From DATHBP01 sp035296085 (GTDB taxonomy: Bacteria; Actinomycetota; Actinomycetes; Propionibacteriales; Nocardioidaceae), in NCBI GenBank assembly GCA_035296085.1, contig DATHBP010000019.1, positions 1-5,402 on the forward strand: DNA of 5,402 bases. The letters are read 5' to 3'. The position numbers were made by a program, and so were the translations under genes. The notes under the pieces were generated by a model. That model was not told the DNA's origin. It was given only the letters and a program-made list of their open reading frames with translations, and did not search any database. The first letter of the stretch is position 1, and every line of letters starts with the position of its first letter. Below, one piece after another: positions 1-5,402 of this stretch.

Positions 1-2110
1 CGCGGCGGGCTCGCAGCCGGCGCCAGATGCGCAGCGCCGAGGTGGCGAACAGCACCGCGAGGCCTACTCCGACGATCAGCCAGCCCACCAGGCCGTACTG
101 GGTGGCGCGGACTGAGATCACTTTGCCCTGGCCGAACGGCCGTCCGCTGGCGGTGACCGGACGCACGGTCACGCTGGTCAAGCCGATGCGTTCGGCGCGC
201 GCCGTCACGGTGATGGTCGTACGTTGCTGCGACTGCACGAGGACAGGGCGCACCGCTGCGATCCCGAGCGCCGGATCGGCGGACGAGACGCTCAATCCGA
301 CGTTGATGCCGCCTTGCAGTCCGTTGGTGATCGTCACCGGGAAGCGCCCCGAGCTGCTCGACAGGGTCACAAAGCTCGACGTCTGGACCTCGACCGAGTC
401 CAACGACTCGCGCACCGCATCCCCCTGAGCGGAGCTGATCTCCCCGCCGAGCCCCGGGGTCTTACGCCAATGCACCGAGGCGCTCGTGCCGATGGAGCGC
501 TCGTAGCGGCGCAAGGCGACGCCGGGTGTCGTGAGGAGCGCGGCCAGCGTCGTGGAGACGCGCCGCAGCGATCGGGTGGCGCTGAGCAGCCGTTTGGGCA
601 GCTCGGCCCGACGAGCGGCCGCCGAGTACTCGAAGCGGCCCGGGTAAGGGTCGGGTGTCGTGCCGAGCACGTCGGTCAGTGGGGACAGCTGGAGCCAGGG
701 GACCTGCAGTCCTTCGAAGAAGTCGGCCTGTGCCCAGTCCTCGTCGGGATCCCAGCTGCGCGGCGGTGCAACCACCACTCTGACGGTCTCGCGCCCACGT
801 TGCGACAACGAGAGCAGCGCTGTCTCGGCGAGCAGCCGTTGTCGCACCTGGAGGGCACCACCGGTTGGACCTGGGCGCGGGCCACCGCTGAACAGCGTCG
901 AGTCGGCCACCAGCGTCTGCACTGCCCCCGCTTTGGTCGGAACCGTGAGCAGGGGGGCGCCACGCTCGGCGAGGGGCAGTGAGCGGTCGCTCAGCAGACT
1001 CACCGACGTACCCGCCCGCGCACCGGCGGCCAAGGACCGCCGGTCGGAGAGCCCGTCAGCGGGCCACAAGGTGGGAACGGAGTCGAGCTGGTCAGCGCTT
1101 GTCACCAGGCCGCTGGCGGCGAACGCCGGGCGCAGCACCTGGTGCAGCCGGCCGTGCACCAAGGCGGTGGCGTCTGGGTCCCCGTAGGGCAAGGAGAGCG
1201 TCGTGGGGGCGCGCCGGCCGCCCACGGGGGTGACCAGGGCCCGCATCGACGCCAGCCAGCTGGCGGCGGCGACCCCGGACACGCCGACGCGCTTTCGCCG
1301 GTTGCCCTGAATGACGTAGCCGTCGCTCATCCGCTCGGCCGCGGCCAGAACCGCGGGGTCGATCAGCCAGTTGAGGCGCTTGCGCGGCGCCGTCTCGGCC
1401 AGGGCCAGCATCTCGGCGAGGCGCCCACCCGCTGAGAACGCTCTGCCGAGCTGGTCGTTGACGAAGACGCCTGCACGCAGCTCCGGCACCGCGGCGGTGA
1501 TCGGCCAGAGCAGCGAGACCGAAACGGTTGCGGGGGCAGGTCGCTCCGGCAGCTGCGCGATGAACGTACGAGCCCGGGCGTCAGCGAACTCGTCGCGGAC
1601 GCCGCTGGGGGCCGTCGCCAGCACCTGGACGCTCAGCCAGTAGACGCCGGCGTCACTGATCGGCAGCGCTGCGTAGGGGATGCGCAAGGCGAACGTGCTG
1701 AGGTCGCCGCTGCGCAGGTCGCCGAGCTGTGCAAACAGTTCCGGCTCGATGATGCGCTCTCCGACGACCGCTGATGGGTCAGCGCGCACCGCTTCGGCGA
1801 GCTCGGCACGCGTGGTCATGGGTGTGCTGGAGAGGACCAGGAACACCTGCGCATTGCGCCATGTATCCGGGCTGGTGTTCGTGACGGTGCCCGAGACCTC
1901 CAGCGGAGTGCCCGGCCGCAGGGACGACGGCGTGATCGAGGTGATCCTTGCCTGCAGGCCGCTCGGCTCCTCGGCGACCCGGGCGAGCACCGCGGGACTC
2001 TCCGCCGAGCCGACGGCAGCGGGTGCAGCACAGGACAGCCCCAGACACACCGCCACCGCAGTGGCGGCGAACCCACGAACGCTCCCGAGCCCCACCGAGC
2101 TGCGGCGCAA
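1..2110 (-). CDS. DUF6049-like secreted, membrane-anchored protein (3' end cut by window edge)
   Basis: Conserved actinobacterial envelope protein of unknown biochemical function, the type represented by M. tuberculosis Rv3909. One reading frame stays open without a stop from about 2158 to the left edge; I checked frame continuity at several points. Counting from the TTG at 2110, residues 1-13 carry three arginines, 14-34 form a hydrophobic signal core, and cleavage is likely near residue 36. Residues 58-80 (SITPSSLRPGTPLEVSGTVT and on) look like the first beta-sandwich repeat of this family, followed by a large extracytoplasmic region. Near the C-terminus a helix (about 674-695, starting YGLVGWLIVGVGLAVLF) is followed by the basic stretch RIWRRLRAR, giving a protein mostly outside the cell with a short cytoplasmic tail. 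703 codons are visible and few should be missing. Start is uncertain: no ATG exists; TTG 2110 gives the better signal peptide, GTG 2095 is the alternative. A murJ gene normally follows, outside the window. No function is claimed beyond topology. Confidence 0.82.
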   Translation of the reverse strand, partial: MRRSSVGLGSVRGFAATAVAVCLGLSCAAPAAVGSAESPAVLARVAEEPSGLQARITSITPSSLRPGTPLEVSGTVTNTSPDTWRNAQVFLVLSSTPMTTRAELAEAVRADPSAVVGERIIEPELFAQLGDLRSGDLSTFALRIPYAALPISDAGVYWLSVQVLATAPSGVRDEFADARARTFIAQLPERPAPATVSVSLLWPITAAVPELRAGVFVNDQLGRAFSAGGRLAEMLALAETAPRKRLNWLIDPAVLAAAERMSDGYVIQGNRRKRVGVSGVAAASWLASMRALVTPVGGRRAPTTLSLPYGDPDATALVHGRLHQVLRPAFAASGLVTSADQLDSVPTLWPADGLSDRRSLAAGARAGTSVSLLSDRSLPLAERGAPLLTVPTKAGAVQTLVADSTLFSGGPRPGPTGGALQVRQRLLAETALLSLSQRGRETVRVVVAPPRSWDPDEDWAQADFFEGLQVPWLQLSPLTDVLGTTPDPYPGRFEYSAAARRAELPKRLLSATRSLRRVSTTLAALLTTPGVALRRYERSIGTSASVHWRKTPGLGGEISSAQGDAVRESLDSVEVQTSSFVTLSSSSGRFPVTITNGLQGGINVGLSVSSADPALGIAAVRPVLVQSQQRTTITVTARAERIGLTSVTVRPVTASGRPFGQGKVISVRATQYGLVGWLIVGVGLAVLFATSALRIWRRLRARR

Positions 2111-2178
2111 CGCCGTGCTCAGCAAAGAGTGGACGAGGGGCAGGTCACGCCGGGCAGCCTACGCTCGCGCGCAGCAAC

Positions 2179-2203
2179 GGGGCGCCTTCCGGTCAGGCGC
2201 CCC
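2179..2203. repeat. Perfect 9-bp inverted repeat with 7-nt loop upstream of pcnA
   Basis: The left arm GGGGCGCCT (2179-2187) and right arm AGGCGCCCC (2195-2203) are exact reverse complements around TCCGGTC. No T-tract follows, and a terminator makes no sense between diverging genes. It ends one base before the TACAGT box, where a -35 element would be expected, so an operator is the simplest reading. A hairpin in a longer pcnA leader is the alternative. Function is inferred from position only. Confidence 0.6.
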
Positions 2204-2204
2204 A

Positions 2205-2210
2205 TACAGT
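2205..2210 (+). promoter_or_regulatory. Putative -10 box of pcnA
   Basis: TACAGT matches four of six bases of TATAAT, including the key first, second and last positions. The GTG chosen as the pcnA start begins 9 nt after the box, so a transcript starting at the usual distance would begin at or next to the start codon (leaderless). No convincing -35 hexamer lies 16-18 nt upstream; that place is taken by the inverted repeat. Many actinobacterial promoters rely mainly on the -10. Confidence 0.4.
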
Positions 2211-2218
2211 GTCTGGTC

Positions 2219-3628
2219 GTGCCCGGACCCCCGCTCGACGCCGCCACGCTGCCGGTCGTGGGTGAGCTCGGCACGCGCTTCGCCGCGCGCGGGCACGAGC
2301 TCGCGCTGGTCGGTGGCAGCGTCCGGGACCGCCTTCAGGCAGGGGTGGGAACCGATCCCGACCTGGACTTCGCCACCTCGGCCCGACCCGACGCCATCGA
2401 GGACTGCCTGAGCGGATGGGCGGACGCCACCTGGGACGTTGGCCGGGCCTTCGGCACCATCGGGGCCCGCAAGGGGCCGTGGACGCTGGAGATCACCACC
2501 TACCGCTCGGACTCCTATGACCGGGACTCGCGCAAGCCGGACGTCGCGTTCGGCGACTCGCTGCTCGGCGACCTGGCCCGGCGCGACTTCACCGTGAACG
2601 CGATGGCGGTGACGCTTCCCGAAGGTCGGTTCGTGGACCCATACGGCGGGCGGCGCGACTTGGCGGCGCGCGTGCTGCGTACGCCGGGTCGCCCCGAGGA
2701 CTCCTTCGACGACGACCCGCTGCGGATGCTGCGAGCCGCCCGGTTCACCGCGCAGCTGGGTCTCGACGTCGCGCCGGAGGTCGCGGCGGCGATCACGGCC
2801 ATGGCGGGGCGCATCGACATCGTGTCGGCCGAGCGCGTCCGCGACGAGCTCGTCAAGCTGGTGCTGTCACCCCGGCCTCGCCGCGGCCTGGCCCTGCTGG
2901 TCGAGACCGGGCTCGCCGAGCGCGTGTTGCCCGAGTTGCCGGCGCTGCGGCTCGAGCGCGACGAGCATCACCGGCACAAGGACGTCTACGAGCACTCGCT
3001 CACCGTTCTCGAGCAGGCCATGGAGCTCGAGGGCCGGCTGGGCGGCGGCCCGGACCTCGTCGTCCGGTTCGCCGCGCTGATGCACGACGTGGGCAAGCCG
3101 AGGACCCGGCGGTTCGGGCCGGACGGGACCGTGACGTTCCACCACCACGACGTGGTGGGCGCGAAGCTCACCCGCAAGCGGATGCAGGCGCTGCGGTTCC
3201 CCGGCACCGTCACAGACGACGTAGCCAAGCTGGTGGAGCTGCACCTGCGCTTCCACGGCTATGGCAGTGGGGAGTGGACGGACTCAGCCGTACGACGCTA
3301 TGTCCGCGACGCCGGGCCGCTCCTGGAGCGGCTGCACGTTGTGACCCGGGCGGACTGTACGACGCGAAACCAGCGCAAGGCCGAGCGGCTGCGGCGCACC
3401 TACGACCACCTCGAGGAGCGGATCACCGAGCTCCAGGCGCACGAGGAGCTGGCGTCCATCCGGCCAGATCTCGACGGCAACCAGATCATGGAGATCTTGG
3501 GTCTGCCTCCGGGGCCGCTCGTCGGCGCTGCGTACCGCCACCTGCTGGAGCTGCGGATGGAGCATGGGCCGCTGGGTGCGGAGCGAGCCCGGGCGGAGCT
3601 GATCGCCTGGTGGTCGACGCGGGGGTGA
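2219..3628 (+). CDS. pcnA: CCA tRNA nucleotidyltransferase (class II, HD domain)
   Basis: Adds and repairs the 3'-terminal CCA of tRNAs from CTP and ATP without a nucleic-acid template, in the cytoplasm. From GTG 2219 the protein is 469 residues, close to the 480 of M. tuberculosis PcnA. All core motifs are present in order: LVGGSVRD (30-37), metal-binding DLDFAT (48-53, D48 and D50), ExTTYR (91-96), RRDFTVNAMA (121-130), DPYGGRRDL (140-148), EDSFDDDPLRMLRAARF (160-176) and ERVRDEL (205-211). A C-terminal HD domain follows, with HHRHKDVYEHS (250-260), LMHDVGKP (287-294) and FHHHD (306-310), so a phosphohydrolase activity is possible. The start was chosen because similarity to the family begins just after it and the -10-like box sits upstream; an in-frame GTG at 2129 would add 30 residues of no recognisable character. 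The 3' end overlaps the convergent transporter gene. Whether it adds all of CCA or only part is inferred from this being the only such gene usual in actinobacteria. Confidence 0.96.
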   Translation: MPGPPLDAATLPVVGELGTRFAARGHELALVGGSVRDRLQAGVGTDPDLDFATSARPDAIEDCLSGWADATWDVGRAFGTIGARKGPWTLEITTYRSDSYDRDSRKPDVAFGDSLLGDLARRDFTVNAMAVTLPEGRFVDPYGGRRDLAARVLRTPGRPEDSFDDDPLRMLRAARFTAQLGLDVAPEVAAAITAMAGRIDIVSAERVRDELVKLVLSPRPRRGLALLVETGLAERVLPELPALRLERDEHHRHKDVYEHSLTVLEQAMELEGRLGGGPDLVVRFAALMHDVGKPRTRRFGPDGTVTFHHHDVVGAKLTRKRMQALRFPGTVTDDVAKLVELHLRFHGYGSGEWTDSAVRRYVRDAGPLLERLHVVTRADCTTRNQRKAERLRRTYDHLEERITELQAHEELASIRPDLDGNQIMEILGLPPGPLVGAAYRHLLELRMEHGPLGAERARAELIAWWSTRG

Positions 3629-4889
3629 GCCAGGCGTAGCCGCAGGCGGTGGCGGCATAGCCGACGGCGATGACTGCCGCGACGGCATAGGACTTGCCGT
3701 TCGGGGGGAGCACGAGGGCCCCGGCGGCGGCCGCAGCGACGAAGGCCACGTTGAAGGCGACATCGTAGAGGCAGAACACTCGGCCGCGGAACGCGTCATC
3801 CACCCACTCCTGAACGAGGGTGTCGACGCAGATCTTCACGCCTTGCGCAGAGACGCCGAGTGCGAACGCTGCGACGAGCAGAGTGGGCACGGTGTAGAAG
3901 GCGCCCGGCATCACCTCCACGAACGCCGCAAGGGTGAGCAGCGCGATGATCCACCTGCGCTTGCCCCACCACCCGACTGCCGCCGGTGTGACCAGCGCCG
4001 CCGTCACGAAGCCTGCGCCCGACACGAGCACGGCGATCGACAGCCCACGCAGGCCCGCATCCGGGTCGCTCGGGCTGTTGAAGTAGTTGCGGTAGAGCAG
4101 GATCGTCGCGACCGTGGAAAGGCCGTAGAAGAAGCGGTGGATCGCGATGGCCGCCAAGCCGGCTGCGGCGGGTCGCCTGCGGACCAGATGGCGACCACCG
4201 GCGACGAGTCCGGCGACGACGTGGCCGACCGCGCGCCGAACCGCCGGTGCCGCTGCGTCGAGGTCCGGCCCAAGCAGGTCGCGAGGGATGCGAGCGGCGA
4301 GGGCGGCTGCACCGACAAGCAGGACCGCGGCGGTCAGCAAGGTGACGACATCACCTGAGCCGCCGAGCGCTGCGACGCCAGAGTGCAGCAGCGACCCCCC
4401 GCCAAGGCCGAGCAGGAACGCGAGCGTGCCGCTGGTAGGGGTGACTGCGTTGGCGAGCACCAGGTCGTCGCGGCGTACGACATGCGGCAGCGCCGCGGAC
4501 AACGCGGCCAGCAAGAACCGGTTGAGGCTGAGCGTGGTCACCACGAGGATGAACAGCACGGCGTCGCCGAGCTGGGCTGCGACGGTGAGGGCTAGCCCGA
4601 CGACGAGGGCGGATCGCACCAGATTGGCTATGACGAGTACCTGGCGGCGCGACCAACGGTCCAGCAGGACCCCGGCGAACGGGCCGAGGACGCTGAACGG
4701 CAGCAACACCGCGGCCAGCGCGCCGGCGATTGCCTGGGGAGTCGCTTGGCGCTCGGGCGAGAACAACAGGTAGGACGCCAGCGCAACCTGCAGAACGCCG
4801 TCGGAGAACTGCGAGCCGATCCGCACCGCAAACAGGCGGCGGAAGTCGTGGCCAAGCAGCAAGTGTCGAAGATGACCGACCGCCCGCAC
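3486..4889 (-). CDS. Major facilitator superfamily transporter
   Basis: Integral inner-membrane secondary transporter, probably an efflux-type (DHA3/MFS_3-like) permease; the substrate cannot be read from the sequence. From GTG 4889 it has 467 residues and alternating hydrophobic segments consistent with twelve helices. The MFS loop 2-3 motif is clear at 73-85 (GVLLDRWSRRQVL); the N-terminal LLGHDFRRLFAVRIGSQFSD (11-30) and VVRRDDLVLANAVTPT (137-152), and RGRVF (368-372) before the last pair of helices, are typical of this group. Start: the frame is open to an ATG at 5000, but residues before 4889 are polar, low-complexity and unlike the family; the GTG has GGAG only 2 nt ahead, closer than usual, so the exact start stays uncertain (TTG 4862 is another option). 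The last helix ends at residue 421; the remaining 46 residues, rich in Ala, Pro and Arg, are read entirely from the strand opposite the end of pcnA. No terminator is visible between the convergent genes. Confidence 0.88.
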   Translation of the reverse strand: MRAVGHLRHLLLGHDFRRLFAVRIGSQFSDGVLQVALASYLLFSPERQATPQAIAGALAAVLLPFSVLGPFAGVLLDRWSRRQVLVIANLVRSALVVGLALTVAAQLGDAVLFILVVTTLSLNRFLLAALSAALPHVVRRDDLVLANAVTPTSGTLAFLLGLGGGSLLHSGVAALGGSGDVVTLLTAAVLLVGAAALAARIPRDLLGPDLDAAAPAVRRAVGHVVAGLVAGGRHLVRRRPAAAGLAAIAIHRFFYGLSTVATILLYRNYFNSPSDPDAGLRGLSIAVLVSGAGFVTAALVTPAAVGWWGKRRWIIALLTLAAFVEVMPGAFYTVPTLLVAAFALGVSAQGVKICVDTLVQEWVDDAFRGRVFCLYDVAFNVAFVAAAAAGALVLPPNGKSYAVAAVIAVGYAATACGYAWLTPASTTRRSAPPGLAPHPAAHAPSAAPAGGGTQRRRAAPEADPRSP

Positions 4890-4929
4890 ATCTCCAGTGT
4901 GCGTGCTGCTTGGCGGTGCAGCGGCCAGT

Positions 4930-4941
4930 CGGTGCGCACCG
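4930..4941. promoter_or_regulatory. 12-bp perfect palindrome, candidate operator of the transporter gene
   Basis: CGGTGCGCACCG is its own reverse complement. It lies about 40 bp upstream of the transporter start, where a dimeric repressor or activator could act. No adjacent regulator gene is visible in the window, and GC-rich DNA yields short palindromes by chance, so this is only a candidate. Confidence 0.3.
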
Positions 4942-5096
4942 TCACCTTGCCCGGCCGCACATGCCCGCCGACGGCCGATCTGTCTCCCGCTCGCCGGCAT
5001 GTGACGTACTTGCTGTCAAGGTCCCGTCGCAGCCGCATCTGCGTCACATTCCAGAGCGGGGTCACCGGGCCACTGCACGTCGGCGGCAACCGATGC

Positions 5097-5105
5097 TGTG
5101 GACAA
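5097..5105 (-). promoter_or_regulatory. Single DnaA-box match (TTGTCCACA)
   Basis: The minus strand reads TTGTCCACA, identical to the DnaA-box sequence preferred in Streptomyces and mycobacteria. It lies in the divergent intergenic region, about 40 bp before the right-edge gene. I saw no second box, so this is not an origin; an isolated box could titrate DnaA or allow DnaA to act as a transcription factor. Neighbourhood synteny suggests the locus is not far from oriC. A chance match is possible. Confidence 0.4.
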
Positions 5106-5144
5106 CTCCTGCCCGCACCGGACCACACGCTGCATCGTCGGGCA

Positions 5145-5402
5145 ATGCACCGTTGGGATGCCACGTCGAGGCTGCCGCCACCAGGCACTCCACCGATCCG
5201 GTACTCGGAAGCCCTCGCCGTTGACGGCACCCCGGGCAAGCTGCGCGGGCGGCGCTGGCGGCGTCCCTATCGCGGGTGGTACGTCCCGGCCTCTGCTCCG
5301 GTGGCCGGCCCTTCGCAGCGGATCGTCGAGGCGGCAGCTCTGTTGCCGACGTACGGCGCCGTAGGCGGCTGGGCAGCCGGGCATTGGCAAGGCGCTGGGC
5401 TG
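5145..5402 (+). CDS. N-terminal part of an AbiEi-like/DUF559-type hypothetical protein (runs off right edge)
   Basis: The first 86 codons of an open frame starting at ATG 5145. Residues 18-48 contain IRYSEALAVDG, then KLRGRRWRRPYRGWYVP, and 66-86 contain an Ala-rich helix ending AVGGWAAGHWQGAGL. The pattern of a basic segment with LRG-RRWRR--RG-YVP, followed by a helix R(I/C)--AA-LLP--A---W-AA---G, is familiar from actinobacterial proteins annotated as AbiEi-family antitoxin-like or with a C-terminal DUF559 (very-short-patch-repair-like) endonuclease domain. The C-terminal half that would decide between these is outside the window, so no activity can be claimed. No good Shine-Dalgarno precedes the ATG; the frame stays open upstream of it, so the start is provisional. 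The other five frames across this stretch show nothing recognisable. Confidence 0.55.
   Translation, partial: MHRWDATSRLPPPGTPPIRYSEALAVDGTPGKLRGRRWRRPYRGWYVPASAPVAGPSQRIVEAAALLPTYGAVGGWAAGHWQGAGL

Larger units (their letters stand above)
2111..2218. promoter_or_regulatory. Divergent promoter region between DUF6049-like gene and pcnA
   Basis: This 108-bp gap separates two divergently transcribed genes and must hold both promoters unless they lie inside coding sequence. It contains a perfect inverted repeat and, on the plus strand, a TACAGT box. On the minus strand TAGGCT (2161-2156) fits the TANNNT pattern of actinobacterial -10 boxes and would give a leader of roughly 40-55 nt for the DUF6049-like gene; no good -35 accompanies it. 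A frame running into pcnA from GTG 2129 crosses this region but shows no family similarity before residue 31, so I treat the region as non-coding. Unlike M. tuberculosis there is no NUDIX (mutT4) gene here. Confidence 0.6.
4890..5144. promoter_or_regulatory. Divergent intergenic region: transporter / partial right-edge gene
   Basis: This 255-bp stretch has no convincing gene. The transporter frame continues through it to 5000 but encodes nothing recognisable. It holds a 12-bp palindrome, four ATGTG-core copies in both orientations, a DnaA-box match, and on the minus strand a TTGACA (5019-5014) that has no suitable -10 at 16-18 nt. It is presumed to carry promoters for both flanking genes, but I could not assign a complete promoter to either. 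Confidence 0.5.

Noticed and set aside
224..982. Long plus-strand frame of 252 codons
   Set aside because: It lies opposite the DUF6049-like gene, is Arg/Gly-rich without any recognisable domain, and is the expected shadow of a GC-rich coding strand.
2030..2033. Cysteine in LGLSC of the DUF6049-like signal peptide as a lipobox
   Set aside because: Position -3 is Gly rather than Leu/Val/Ile and hydrophobic sequence continues after the Cys, so a normal signal peptide or uncleaved anchor fits better.
2129..2218. GTG 2129 as the pcnA start
   Set aside because: It would add 30 residues without family similarity, run across the inverted repeat and promoter box, and come within 20 bp of the divergent gene's start.
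3630..3660. GC-rich stem (GCCGC...GCGGC) near the pcnA stop as a terminator
   Set aside because: Only about five pairs, no T-tract on either strand, and it lies within the coding sequence of the last transporter helix.
3843..4358. Plus-strand frame rich in Arg, Asp and Glu opposite the transporter
   Set aside because: Mirror of hydrophobic transporter codons read on the other strand; no start signals or domain.
4889..4891. ATG at 4891 on the minus strand following GGAG
   Set aside because: It is out of frame with the transporter and leads into a frame with no MFS character.
4890..5000. ATG at 5000 as the start of the transporter, adding 37 residues
   Set aside because: The extra residues are polar and low-complexity, with no resemblance to the start of MFS proteins; this stretch behaves like intergenic DNA with repeats and a palindrome.
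5014..5019. Perfect TTGACA on the minus strand as a -35 box
   Set aside because: No TANNNT-like -10 lies at 16-18 nt; the bases there read CGGCGA or similar, so no promoter can be assigned.

Overview
The window is very GC-rich and non-AUG starts (GTG, TTG) are the best candidates for its three large genes. The order conserved secreted DUF6049-type protein <- -> CCA tRNA nucleotidyltransferase is typical of Actinomycetota; the same neighbourhood in Mycobacterium tuberculosis is Rv3907c (pcnA), Rv3908 (mutT4), Rv3909 and Rv3910 (murJ), a few tens of kilobases from oriC. I infer a high-GC actinobacterium, possibly of the Nocardioides/Propionibacteriales type, but the sequence alone does not fix the genus.

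Layout. (1) 1-2110, minus strand: a DUF6049-like exported protein with an N-terminal signal peptide and a C-terminal membrane anchor; its last few codons lie beyond the left edge. (2) 2111-2218: a compact divergent promoter region with a perfect 9-bp inverted repeat and a TACAGT -10-like box placed so that pcnA mRNA could be leaderless. (3) 2219-3628, plus strand: CCA-adding enzyme with a full set of nucleotidyltransferase and HD-domain motifs. (4) 3486-4889, minus strand: a 12-helix major facilitator transporter, convergent with pcnA and overlapping its 3' end by 143 bp. (5) 4890-5144: a 255-bp divergent intergenic region with a 12-bp palindrome, several ATGTG-core half-sites and one perfect actinobacterial DnaA box. 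(6) 5145 to the right edge, plus strand: the first 86 codons of a protein resembling the N-terminus of actinobacterial AbiEi-like/DUF559-type proteins.

How it fits together. The DUF6049 gene probably leads an envelope transcription unit (murJ usually follows it in relatives, outside this window). pcnA is a tRNA-maturation housekeeping gene on its own promoter. The transporter is of unknown substrate. No RNA genes, insertion sequences, CRISPR arrays or prophage genes were seen. The window looks mainly like ordinary core genome; the points of interest are the two regulatory gaps and the unusual 3' overlap between pcnA and the transporter.
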